Of a stretch of 64,000 nt of DNA, positions 26,201-38,405 are shown piece by piece. Where the stretch lies: positions 3,687 to 67,686 of the forward strand of contig BQKZ01001290.1 of NCBI GenBank assembly GCA_036244855.1, given 5' to 3'. The notes under the pieces are model-generated. The model saw nothing but the letters and a program-made list of their open reading frames with translations, was not told the origin of the DNA and made no database searches. Numbering within the stretch: position 1 is the first letter of the stretch; each line of letters starts with the position of its first letter. The DNA comes from Temnopleurus reevesii. Taxonomy: Eukaryota > Echinodermata > Echinoidea > Temnopleuroida > Temnopleuridae. Position numbers and translations under genes: made by a program.

Positions 26201-29200
26201 TATGAGGAACTTTCAATAACTTCCCCCCTCTTCAGATTTTTTAATGAAACAATCTGATATCTCTTGAATCCAATATGGCTGCCCTGCATCTGAATTCATG
26301 GCCGAATATATCCCATCGTTTGTGAAATCCAAAATCAAAATCCGGTTGCATTCTGAATACCAGAATCATTCAATATGTCTGCAATATGAGAGTTTGGATT
26401 GGTATTGCAGTGTATTTATTTGGATTGGATAGAGGGGGTCTTAACTTGGCCGATGACAAGGAAGCGGTTTGTATAACATGTGCATCTCGTTTGCCATGAA
26501 CGAAGCACATGTGTTTTCCTCCATAGTCATTATGAAAACAATGTCAAAGGTCAATGCCAAGGTAATCATTTCCCACTGAGGAAAGATGCGCCATCCTGGT
26601 TTTGAAGAGAAAGATTATGAGATTCAACTGATTGGGTGAAAAGAAAACAATTTATTGGAACAATTACTCCATTACATTTCAAACAGTTTGCATTTTCAGC
26701 CTCATAAGGAATGCATATATACAAAATCGTCATTGGTTCAGGGGTGGAATTTTCCCATTAAAAATGTATTTAATGATATGAAATCAAATATATGTGACTT
26801 CATAGTCAATGAGTTAAAAACAATCCTAAATATATTCATTCCAAAAAAAAATCATCTGAATTTTGTTATTTCCTTGATATCTTGTTGGTTTGGTGATTTA
26901 ACCACATTTATAATCCTTAATATTTGTTTATTTCCGGTTTAGACGTTTAAATTATCCTTTTATTGTTCCTCCTCCCATGAGCAATTTCCCAAATTGCTTT
27001 TTGAATGGATGAGGCATGAATTGAATTGTTTATTTGCTTGGGGGATTTGCGGAGAGAGAATGAAATGAATTGGATGATTAAGCAAAATATTATACCATCA
27101 CGGAAATATATGATGATTAACTTCCTAAATGGAAACATAAAATTTGATTTGAATTTAAACAGAGGTCATATATATGGTCATTTCTGTATATCTTTAGATC
27201 ACTAGTCCTACAAACTATTCATTAAAAATATGAAGAAAACTAGAGCTTGCCTGGTGAAGTAAACATTAAAAAAAGATTTGCCTTGAAAGATAAATCTGCA
27301 CCACACGATGCAACCTCAAATCGTTTTGAACAGAAAAATATATTCAGTTCTTACTGCAGAAGTGTATTTTTAGCTGTAAAATAAAACTAAATGTGAACAG
27401 GGGTTGCACTGAATGAATTGAAATAAAGGAGCAGATAAAAGGAGATTAGAATGAGATTATGAAGAGATATGGACTTTAGCTGAAGAATGATGAAGAGAAA
27501 TGAAATGATAAATGATAAAGGATAACCTTTCTCAACGGAGGCCACGATGGATAGAGATATGAGAAGATAAGTAATACCTGATGGATTTTATACCGCACTT
27601 TTCTTGTAGTTAATGAAATTTGATTATGCATCTCATGGAAACTTACCAAGCCTTTACAAGACAGGAATTTCTCACCAGCCCCCTCCCATTTAGTAACCCC
27701 AAATTCTAATATTGTGAAATTATATTTGGTTCTTTTTTTCCTGATGCTTTTAGCTGTTTTCTCTCTTTTCTGTCTCTCATGTCAGTTAGAAGGGAGTAAC
27801 AAATATGCTGAGTGATTTTGACACGGAGGCTTATGCCTGATATCCCTATGGACTATTGCATTATGCATAGGATATTGTTCCATCATGCTTGCTTTCTCGT
27901 TACTGTTGAAGACCTTGACCTTGGAATAAAACTAGATGTGAGTGGGAGAAACCTTCATTTGTTAAGATGTTACGAGATGGCCGCAGCAAATGAAATAATC
28001 CATGCCCTTTATGGTAAATATGGAAATTTCAAAATAGAAATGTCACGCAGAACTTTATTGAGAATATGTTGTGCCCCATGTATTCAAATGTATGTGTGCT
28101 GGACACTTCATTCCTCAAGATCTTGCTACACCTCTTAATTATTTCCCTTAAAGTTTTAAGTGTTTACTACCCTTTTCTGTAACATTTTTATAACTGAAAT
28201 GAAAATGGAGTGCATCCTACCGCCTCCTGGGGTAAACTGATTAATCAGAGGCATAGGCAACAATATCCATTCATAATCGTATTACACAAGCAACTTTATG
28301 TAATATATAACTCGATTTAGAAATTATAAGATTTTAATGAAATTGCTTTACGATGACAGCTTCTTCCTATCATCCAATTAAAAAGAAGAAGCAAAGGTTT
28401 TATTTAATTATTAGATTATTAGATTAATTACAACTCTTCCATATAAGTGTGGTTTTAATGCCACGCCCACAAATTCCTAGAGTTGAGAATAGTGTCCTTT
28501 TCTATATTTTTTTTTTTTTTATTTCTGCTGTTAATTGTTCCTTTTTGAGAGCAAAATATAAAATTGGGTTGTAAGAAGCCATGCCACTCTGCAATCGCGC
28601 TGCTCTTTTATTTACCTAATTCATGTGACCGTATTGATGTGACAAAGACTTATGTTACGTGTAAAAGCTACTCCGTGTGTGTCATACGAGGGATATTCAT
28701 GAAAATGCTGTTGTTAGAATTTGGCTTGTTTGTTCAATGTTGTTAGAGTAGAGGGCGGTGTTTGTGTTGGCCAATCTGAGCGTGGCATTCATAACCCCTC
28801 TGGGCGTTTCTTACTGCTCTGGAAACAAGGTCAAGGGAATGCTCAAAATAAAGGTGTCAGTTTTTTTGTTCGCAGGTCTTTATTTACGTTAGGAATAGGT
28901 GAGGGGAATGCCGTTATTCTCATGCCTCATGTTATGTGGGCTATCCTTGTACCAATGGAGATACACGTATGTGTGTTGAAGTCTGAAACAGGCAGCATAT
29001 TCATCACATAACAGAGTAATTGATGAAAGCTGATTCTGAATAATGAAAAAAACCTTTCAACTGTTATTTAATGCTAGATTAATGCAAAGTTGCTAACCAT
29101 TCCAGAATATGCATGAGGTCTATTTTCATATGAATCAAAGACTTTCATCAGAGGTGAATGGCAGAGATCTCTGTTATTGTCATGTTTTCATTCATTTTTC

Positions 29201-29815
29201 TCCAGCAGCTGTGTTTTTCACATTCTACTTATGACATCATACATATTCCAGTATGTTTAGCTTATTCTGCAAATAATTGCAAATGGCTGGATTTACCCAA
29301 TTTTTTAACTTAGTTGCAGGAGTGTAGGTGGGTTGTGTCTTTAGCAATTCCTTGGAATGAGTACAGGAATGTAGATCAATATCATCCATTCTTCTTTTTT
29401 CTAATTTCATCGGCCCTCCATTGGCCCTTCTCTCCATCATCCACATCATCATCATCACCTTTTCTTCTGAGCTATAAAAGACAAGGAGTGGAGGGGAAAG
29501 TGGTTTCAGAATTAAACAGCTGCCTGTACGAGTCCCAACGGCAATGCTTCTGAATTAGTTCACGCCAAATGCCTGCACTTTCTTATCCAACGTAGAAAAG
29601 GAAATACAAGTTAAAGAGGAAATAAGATGAGGGAATAAAGTGCAGTTTGGAGAAGATGGAGGAAGGTGGAAGATGAAAGAAGGAGAAAGGATTGATGAGG
29701 TAAAGATGAGGGCTGGTGGGAATAGAATAGGAATAGACTGTGAATGGAAGCTATGGTTGCTATGTAGCATGGGGAGTAATTCTCAGAGTATCCCAAGTTG
29801 ACATAGCGATGAAAC
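23285..29815. other. Intronic DNA, no gene seen
   Basis: Long AT-rich stretch without recognisable repeats or genes apart from the X-box-like site at 25778. Open frames at 27812-28138 and 28721-29011 have no known domain and no splice context. Confidence 0.5.
25778..25791. promoter_or_regulatory. X-box-like site with one mismatch
   Basis: GTTTCCATGGTTAC differs from GTTNCCATGGNAAC by one base in the right half-site. It is listed because it belongs to a series of such palindromes across the window. Confidence 0.35.
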
Positions 29816-30064
29816 ATGAAGCGCAATTACTCTGATGAGGTCAGTTTGGATTCACCGTCTTCCCGATCCAGCACAAGAGAGAGACCGAATCTCCCGTATT
29901 ACCTGACTCCCCATGCTGGCCGCTCGCTCGGATGGCAAAGCAAAAGAGGCCCCAGATCGGATGAACTCCCTAGAGTGAAATATTGCCAATTTGTCAATTG
30001 CTGTTACGGGGGTCAAAATTATGACTGGATCGATCCGAATTGGGAGCCACTACCATGTAAATAG
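29816..30064 (+). CDS. Unrecognised 82-codon open frame, doubtful
   Basis: The frame runs from ATG at 29816 to TAG at 30062-30064. It gives a hydrophilic, Ser/Arg-rich N-terminal half and a C-terminal part with CQFVNCCYGGQNYDW, i.e. several Cys and Trp residues and no low-complexity repeats. The composition is more protein-like than other open frames in the window. No signal peptide, domain or family is recognised, and no promoter, splice sites or poly(A) signal are clear. It lies deep inside the presumed Musashi intron. It may be chance, a conserved non-coding block or an exon of an unknown nested gene. Confidence 0.15.
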   Translation: MKRNYSDEVSLDSPSSRSSTRERPNLPYYLTPHAGRSLGWQSKRGPRSDELPRVKYCQFVNCCYGGQNYDWIDPNWEPLPCK

Positions 30065-31354
30065 GGGAAGGCTTGAGGCAAGTGGGTAGTGTTTCTTCTA
30101 GGGAAATCATCTTGTATACCAAGTGCTTTGATAAAAACGTGAAAGCACTTTTTGTATTTTTTTCCTCAAAATCATCGGCTTAGATATCACACCATGTTGA
30201 AAGAATCTTGCGGTGTAATATATTACATCAATGCAACTTCTATTTCCAATTTTTAATTGATAGTCAGTGACATTAAAAATTGCATATCACTTCCTTTTCA
30301 ATTTTTTGTTACTCTTATTTAATCGCAATAAAGCTCGCATATTCTTTAAATGTTCACATTTTCTATCTGAAAAGTGATAAATACATTTATCATACAATAA
30401 TATGATATGAAATGATATATACTTTGATGTATGGCAGTATACATCTACCACATCTATAGATTTATAATACAGAGTTCCATAGAGGGTATTGATCTTGGGT
30501 CATTTCTCCTTCATCTCTCTTTCATACTTTCCACCTGCTTCAATTCATTTACACCACGGGGGTTACATCAGCTTATGATAAGCATTGTTCAAAAGATTCT
30601 TAGTCATATTTCTAGCAGAATAACATTATTTTGCATCAGCTTATGGAAAATTTAGTAGTTATGATAAATAATTAATTAAATAGTCATAAATATTATGAGT
30701 CTTTCAGAAGTAAGTCTTTATATTTGTTTTTTATTGAGTACATTGCTTCTATGGCTCCCTCCAAATCCATGATGATAACCATTTTAATATTCCATTGATA
30801 TCAATAAGAAATTATTATTGTTTTAAATCATAAATTGTTATGCCAAAGCCAAATTTCAATGATACATAATCCTTGCCTTTTGCATCATACGATAGCCAGT
30901 TCCAGCCATCTTTTATACGTGACAAAACAGAGGCGTGCTGATCAATACGCGTGATTATGAGCAGAGGGAGAGCTCCGCGGGAAATAGATGATCAAATAAA
31001 GAGCGGAATATATTGTATTACTGAAATGTCCTGTGGTCAGGCCTAATGCCAATTCAAATCTAACTATGCACCTGCATGTATGACTCAAAATTTGATTATT
31101 TGCTAAATAACGGGGCTTTTGGAGTGTTAATCTAGTGGACTGGAAAGCGCAGTGTGTTTCACTCGATTGGCCGTGGAAGTAGCTGTTTGTTTGGTTGATT
31201 ATGCTACAGTGGTGTGGGATGAATCGTTCTTTCTTTCTTTCTGTTTTTTAGATCGTGGATGATTATCCCCTTTCTACTACATTAGTGTTCTTTTGCGGGT
31301 TGGAGAGATGGGGTAGTAATTAACATGAGAAAGTGGCTGTCATGGATAAGAGAT

Positions 31355-31368
31355 GTTACCATGGCAAC
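31355..31368. promoter_or_regulatory. RFX-type X-box (GTTACCATGGCAAC)
   Basis: This is a full match to GTTRCCATGGYAAC. With flanks it reads ATGTTACCATGGCAACAT, an 18-bp palindrome with one mismatched pair. The surrounding 31340-31520 is more mixed in composition than the neighbouring AT-rich sequence, as an enhancer might be. Confidence 0.6.
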
Positions 31369-31559
31369 ATGTTTTGGTCTCTTGTATTGTGTGAAATTGC
31401 ATTTGTGTTGTAGCCCAGCAAATTATTTGTGTCAATTGTGAGTTGGGGAAACCGCTGACCTGAAGATGGAAAGGTTCGTGCGGTTTTCTGCGGCTGCTAT
31501 TTTGCATGCATGGATGATTGTAAGCATGGCCGCACAAACTCTGATAAACAGGAGGATTT

Positions 31560-31800
31560 TGATGCCCCTTCTTTTCCCTCATCTCCTATTCTCTCGTCAT
31601 CTTCAATTCTCCCCTTGACTCTCTTCATCTCTCATCTTCCCCGTTCTCTCTCTCTCACTTACATCACCCCATCCTCTTCCCCTCTCTCTCCCACTCTCTT
31701 TGTCCTCTCGACTCTATCCTTTGAAGTACTCCCTTTCAACTTCTTTTGCATATTCCCTTACTTTTTTCCATTCTATATCCTTCTTTATCTCATTTTCTTC
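31560..31800. repeat. Pyrimidine-rich tract
   Basis: C/T-rich on the plus strand with short CTCT runs, without long perfect repeats. The Ser/Leu/Phe-rich open frames over it are not credible genes. Confidence 0.8.
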
Positions 31801-33959
31801 TTGCAAGACATTATACATGGTGTCAAACAAGTTATTCAAATTGGTGGATGAAGAAGATTTTCACAAAGGAAAAGAAAAGGCCTGCATGTTCAGATATTGT
31901 AAAGGCAAGAATACCGGGGATTTCAAGGCATAAGAAATATGGAGCCTGTAAGATCCAGTGATTTTTTTTTTTAATTTTGTGAATAATGAAGTATGAGATT
32001 GTGTGGGTGAGGTAGGGGGATAAATGTGAGAGAGATTTATGTTAGGAAAGGCAACAACTGAGTCGTGTTGTAGTGACATATTTGACTTGAATGTGTCTAC
32101 TGAGCAGAATAATGGAACACAAAGTATGTTTATATTCATCAAGTTAAGGCAAATCTATAATTATTTTCTTGTGTCATGAAGTACTTGAAATTTTCATAAT
32201 GGGTGGTTTTCTAAATACTTTTAAAATTCTGCTGGTAATTGTTAAATGAAGCAAAATACGAAATCTGGAAACTGACTGGCACCCAACAAAGTTGGAGCAA
32301 CTTCAAAGAGAAAAGACGAATCAGATTCTAAATTGACGAGAGATTTGTGTTAGAGAAATGGGGAGAAAGTAAAGATGGCGTATAGAGATAGATGAGTCGT
32401 AGAAATAAATAAAGTTAGATTAGAAGATTACAATGAGAAAGAAAGGAAGAGTGATGTTGAGGATGGTTTTGAACTTGGAGAGGGAAGGAAGGAATGAATT
32501 GACCTTGACCAAGCATGCATTCTGATTGGCTAGTTGGGTTAGCACACTGCACTCCGATGCCATTGACTCAGTGTGCACTTTGTAGGAGGCCTCCAACCAG
32601 GGGGACTTATGGACATAGCTTAGTCTTGACGCACAGACGTATTCCAGTTGAAATGACTACAATAGTGATTAAGATATCAAATTAGTTGAACAATACCCAT
32701 GAGCATTTTACTAAAGCTACTTATTGATGAAATATTTGTAGCATATTGATATACTTCCCTCAAAACAGGCATGTAGGAATTTAAAAAAAAGTTAATTGTG
32801 GTCTGTATTTGTAGACTAGGCATATGGAGGGTATTTCCTCGCTATCCATATCAAAAGATTCCTGACAAATATTGGCCATATTGCCTGCTGTCTACTATTG
32901 AATCATAATAACGATAAAGCAAGAGTTATTTACCCTTCCTCTCGATGGGGAGAGGCTTTATTAAATTGCCAGTGCGTTTCAATGCCTGACCCACTTTGCG
33001 CTCATTTTCCATGTCAAGATTCGTCCATATTTCATTGAATTTGTTTTTCCTGGCTATTTGTAGCATACAAGCATCATAGCATGACCTGAAATTGAATATG
33101 AAGGTTGATCGTCATGTAACAAATGTATTTCATCTTTATTACTCAACTCTCAAGCCTGAATTATTTGGAATTGTACCCTTTCATCTTGAGGAAATCTTTA
33201 GAATGTTTGTTTTGTTAGGCAATATAATTGGCTGTCATTAGCAGTCCCCTGTGTTTACGAAATTGGTGCAATTATTTTTTTCCAAGGAAAATTAGCGAGA
33301 TCTAACGGCATATTTTGTATTACTGATGGTATTGTGAAATTATGTAGCATGGATGGGGAAAGGGAGCATAGCTCTTAATTCAATGTTCTCCAGAGATGAT
33401 ATTTGATACACTAATTCTGAGCCCTAATCTCTAGCTCATTCCTTAGTCATGAACAAAAAAGATGGAATTACACTCCATGTTAAAGGTAAAAATTGAATTA
33501 CAGACATGAACACTTATTTTGCAAATGAGATCAAATCTCTAGAATTTTATAGAATTTACAATAAAGTGATAAAATAGAATATTTTAAAGTTATGCGTGTG
33601 TTTTGATAGCACTAAAGGGCTAGCGAATCCAAGGATGGTATTGCATACTCTCGCCTTCTGTTGAGCGATTAACATTATTTTCGGTGCATGAAAATTGAAT
33701 GTGATATAATACAGACTCAGGAGTTTATGTGATTGAATTCAGTTTAATGATTAAGTTTTCGTCATAAACAATAAAGAGACACATGCTTTTGACCACTATA
33801 TATCTAACAATTGTGGTAAAGGAAGGGTGGTTTTAAACTGGTAAAACCTTCACCTTTTAAAGACTGTTTGCTTCTTGAGCAGGTAATCACCTTATTTGTA
33901 TTGAAGGAGCCTGGTAGATTGGTTTCCAGGTAGGAAACAGCGTGAGTGGTTTTAATAAG

Positions 33960-34880
33960 TGAGTGCATCGTTGACCAGCTCCATAAGATGTGACAGGAGA
34001 GTTGGAGAGAGGGAGGAGAGATGGGAGAGAGTGATGAGGAGGAGGAGGGAAAGGGGAGAACGAAATAAGAAGATGGAGATGATGAAGGAAGCGAGTGGTA
34101 TAGAGGAATTAAGTACAGCATTGACCAGCTCCGTAAGATGTGACAGGAGAGTTGGAGAGAGGGAGGAGAGATAGGAGAGAGTGATGAGGAGGGGGGGGGG
34201 GGAATGGGGAGATATAAATAGGAAGATGGAGATAATGAGGGAAGTGAGTGCAGCATTGACCAGCCCCATAAGATGTAACAGGAGAGGTGGAGAGAGGGAG
34301 GAAAGGTTAGAGAGAGGAGGAGGATGAGGAAGGAAAGGGGGAGAAAGAAATAAGAAGATAGAGATGATGACGATAGTGAATGGTGGAGGGGAAGTGAGTG
34401 CATCTTTGACCATCCTCATAAGATGTGACAGGAGAGTTGAAGAGAGGGAGGAGAGATGGGAGAGAGGGAGGAGGAGGAGGGAAAGGGTGAGAGAAAAATA
34501 GGAAGATGCAGAACATTAGGGTTGTGAATCGTATAAGGGAAGTGAGTACATTGCTGACCAGCCCCATAAGATGTCATACACGAGATGAAGAGAGACATAG
34601 TGAGTGGGAGGGGGGAGGCAGATGGAGAGAGAAGCAGATGAGGAGGGTGGATGTATTTGGAAGCAGAGATAGAGAGAGAGATGAAGATGGGGGATATGGT
34701 TGTTGAAATTGAGGGAGTGTATCATTGACCAGGCCCATAAATGTTACAGGACAGATTGAGATGAAAATGGGAAGAGGGAGGTGGAGGAGGGAAAGAATGA
34801 AACAGAAATTATGATATGTAGATTTTTATGGCAATGGGAGGGACGTTAAAATTAACTGCATCATCGACCATACCTGTTAG
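33960..34880 (+). repeat. Degenerate ~145-bp minisatellite, about seven units
   Basis: Units are marked by TTGACCAGC..CATAAGATGT followed by a purine-rich stretch (GGAGAGAGGGAGGAGAGA). Marker starts are 33971, 34121, 34256, 34406, 34554, 34725 and 34864, giving steps of 135-171 bp. Open frames on both strands repeat with the unit and are by-products. Confidence 0.9.
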
Positions 34881-36466
34881 AAATATAAGACAGTGGGAGA
34901 GAGAGAGAGATAGAGAGCAAGAGGAAAAAAGGAGAAGATGAGAGAAGGAAATGAGGTTAGCAGAAAAGGAAGGTGATATCTTAGACGAGTGGTTTGACTT
35001 TCCACTTTTCGATGAGTAAAAATGTAAAAAGTGCATTCCAGAAATCATACAGAATTAATTTGCTGAAGAGTTACTCTGTAGGAACTTACTTTGAACAAGT
35101 GTCCTAGCAATATTTGATTGACATGCAATGGCATTATCAAAAAATAATAATGGCCAATTATAAAGAGACAAATCCCATGAAGTAGGATGGATGAAAAAAA
35201 CAAAACAAGTGGATTATAAAGAAAGATCAGGGACATCAAGATTAAAAGAAAATACAGCTCAGAACTTGACATTTCCCCATTCTGGTTGCCATTTTGTAAT
35301 TGATGTATACTTTCTGAGACGAGGCTTTCTGATTGTAGATGGTGAGAATAAATCGCTAACTACTTCTAAAGACATGAAACCGGAGATGAATTATGAAGAA
35401 AAATGGGACGAAGCGAAAATAAATCATTTCCAAGCCCCTTATTATTGGATAGCAGCAGACGAGATTAGAGGGATGGTTAGAAGATTCTGGGAATCTTTGG
35501 ACAAGATAGCGGTAAGGATTGATCGATCGCCATGCATCATCCTTGCATCACTAAGCTTGTAGGTTTCATGCTCCAATAACCATGGCAACTGTATTATACC
35601 CTTCATCAGGTTTTCTCAAGCCTACATATCTTATGTAAGCATAGGCCTGCTTCCACCCCCTTCCTACCCCTTACCCCAAAATGTCAGTTCCTGAAAGGAG
35701 ATGAGTTTAGGAGAGCGAAATCATCAGCTTTCTCTTCATCTAGAACTTCAGTTGTCCATAATGGTGGAAGAAACCATAATTAGGTCACATAATCTAAAGT
35801 GACCTTCTCGCAGGGGATAGTTGGTGAAAGCAAATTAGAAGATATTTAAGGACTGCAATTCATATTATAAATCTGGATTTCAAGGATATGTATTTTTTGA
35901 CAGCTTACACAAAGTTCTGATACTGAGTTCCTGATCGGCCCCATTTTAGGTTTTGTCTGATTTTTAAAAGGAAGAATGTGGTATCTCACTGAGAATAATA
36001 ATTTGCTTTAGTGCAAGCTATTATTAGATATCATATTTTAAGCTCTCTGGTTTGCACTTTCTCCCATTTTGATGCTACTGACAACCGTTATGAATGCAAA
36101 CTAATTGATTGCGACATGATAATGCCTCATTATTCGCACAATATGTTATGAAAGCTAATTAGTAGAGATGAAATCCCATGTCCTTTCCCTTCCTCATATT
36201 GTACGGGTCTAATTGGCATCGCTGATTTACAAGTCTGTTTGTACCTTATGAATCATATCTGGTATAATCCATTGTGATTATGTTCCTGTCATTGTCGTTT
36301 CAACGTGCTATAAAACATAGGCTGTTGTATGGTGGTTATGTACCTGGCTGCCCAATCGATGGTTGGGTATGTTAGGCTTTTGATGAGTGGCTTGGAAGCT
36401 ATTTTAAGCGCTGAGCTGTGGCATTTTAGATTGAAAATTATTCAAAGTTCATTGTTAATACAGGAG
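34881..36466. other. Intronic DNA, no gene recognised
   Basis: A 123-codon open frame at 35191-35562 (+) is charged and non-repetitive (it contains KDMKPEMNYEEKWDEAKINH), but matches no family I know. CCATGGCAAC at 35580-35589 is an X-box half-site. Confidence 0.45.
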
Positions 36467-36558
36467 CGTCTTTCTTGGAAAATATTCCAAATGGTGTAAT
36501 ATGATGTTGGGGACTTTTGGAATATATGGCTGGGATTGTGAATTTTCTTTAGGTAAAG
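36467..36558 (+). promoter_or_regulatory. Candidate recursive splice site 3 (CTTTAG|GTAAAG)
   Basis: TTTTCTTTAG ends at 36552 and is followed directly by GTAAAG. The 84 nt before it (36467-36550) have no AG. The pyrimidine tract is short but lies next to the AG, unlike sites 1 and 2. The donor is weaker (A instead of G at +5). It lies 13,274 nt after site 2 and 10,758 nt before the Musashi exon. Confidence 0.35.
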
Positions 36559-36599
36559 GTGATAAGGAGCTATATTTTTATAGAATCCAAAAGTGTTTG

Positions 36600-36660
36600 A
36601 TTAATAATAATGATAATTAGATAATTTATATAGCGCAGTCAATATATGGATATACACATA
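36600..36660 (+). repeat. Short dispersed motif: AATAATAATGATAATT then TTATATAGCGC
   Basis: TAATAATAATGATAATTAGA followed by TAATTTATATAGCGCAGT. A related string occurs at 38344-38400 (ATAATAATACACAAAATTTATATCGCGC in parts). Such strings are common repeat tails in marine invertebrate genomes, to my knowledge; family not assigned. Confidence 0.4.
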
Positions 36661-38339
36661 CTACTATTAGGAGAAATTTGATATGGAAATGTAATTGACA
36701 AACCTTTTCCATGATTCTTTTAGAAAAAATTTAATTTTGACATATACATTATTAAATTTAAGAAGTCCAATTTAAGCATAGTTGGCTGCATTGCATAAAT
36801 TCATAAACAAATCTGCATATTTGGTGTGTTTATTGCTTCTAGATTACGAATGAAGTTGTTTCTTCACTGGTCATTTAAAAATACAATCCCGCTACATACA
36901 ATACCCCTTGACTCGGAGATGAACCCACTCATTTTTCATCCAGTATTTATTTATCGTGACAAAATGTCTTACAGGACATTAGTTTGATTTACGGCAATGA
37001 ATTACTCCCACTATCTGTCTACATCGGACAAATTAGTACGCTGCTACGGAACTCGGAAGCATTGTAGATGTTTTTAAATGCAGGAGATATAACGTGGCAA
37101 ATGCGTGTGCCCCAATTTGTATTCCATAGCAGAGAGGTTTAGTATTGGGAGTAGAGCAATGCACTTGTCGTTGCAGACGTTACGTCTCCACTGAGGGCAA
37201 CAGAGAGGGGAATAGAGCGCGCTTGGGACGGTTATACCTTTTCTGACCCCCTCTTTTCATCAAGTAAGAAGAATGACCACTCAGCATGGTCAAGTGATCT
37301 ATGTGTAAACAGAAGGTCAATTTTTCTCTCTCGTTTCGAGATTCTACACCTTCTTATGGCATCATTCCTGTCAGGTTGTAGCATCTCGTGCATATAGCAA
37401 ACGATTGGTTTAAACACACAGTTAAATCAACATATGCAATCATTCTGTATCTATTTATAGGATTCCTGCAGATAGATTTTTTGTCTCATAAAGCAATGAT
37501 CATGTGATTATAAAAATGACTTTCATTCTGTCAACACGGTTGCCAAAGTACCTCGAAAATTCGAGTATTGTCATTTTGGTCTGCAAAAAGATGCATTTGA
37601 GAATCAAATGAAAAGCTCTAAACCAGCCTTTTGTGGTTATGACATCCAAGCCACACAGCGATAGGACCATCAATAAATACAATAATGCAAAATTTGATTT
37701 TCAATTATTAATTATAGGAACCTTGATGGAATGGGAAGAATGAAAAAAAAGCATCCTTTCTGGGATGTCATATCCGCTGGCCTAATTCCTCTTCATGTTA
37801 ACCATGACAAGCATTTAGCATCATCACTATCCATGACCATCGTCATGGTAACCCGTCCTCTTTACCTGCATGCGGCCTTGGGAAGGGTAGTGAAAGCATT
37901 GATTAACAAGCTTGCACCTACATTCATCCCACACATTAATAGATACCAATTAAGTTAGGAGGGACAGGAGTGCAAATTCATTAATTCTTTATTGATGTAG
38001 CGGTCCCCGGAGACGGTTGCGGTGCTTGTATACAGAGAGTTTTATAGAAAGGTCATGCAGATTAGGCTTGGTTGAAACAAATTGATGGTCAAGTTGGAAC
38101 ATGGACGCAGTTCTAGGTCCATATTTGAAATCAATAGCAAGGTAAAAAGGAGCATTCTGATTGGCTCACAGTCTTTGCTTTTAATAAAATATGCATGTAA
38201 GAGTACATTTGATTTGTGAGTGTTTATTAACTCTTTATGCAATCCCATTGTAGTGGCAGATGCTTCAACAAAAGAAATAAAATGACGGATCTTTACAAGG
38301 TAAGGGGCCTGTAACATAAAAGATGCAATTATCTTACAA

Positions 38340-38405
38340 TGAAAATAATAATACACAAAATTTATATCGCGCTTTACAATATAAACATAACAAATATATA
38401 TAGAT
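38340..38405 (+). repeat. Second copy of the TTATAT(A/C)GCGC dispersed motif
   Basis: AATAATAATACACAAAATTT then ATATCGCGCTTTACAAT. Weakly similar to 36600-36660. Confidence 0.35.

Larger units (their letters stand above)
30065..33959. other. Intronic DNA, no gene seen
   Basis: Contains the X-box at 31355 and the pyrimidine tract at 31560-31800. A less AT-rich block at 30890-31200 may be regulatory. No coding sequence recognised. Confidence 0.5.

Noticed and set aside
35191..35562. 123-codon plus-strand open frame
   Set aside because: No domain, family or splice context recognised; length is within what chance allows in 64 kb.
38290..38306. AAG|GTAAGG as another ratchet point
   Set aside because: An AG lies about 28 nt upstream and there is no pyrimidine tract.
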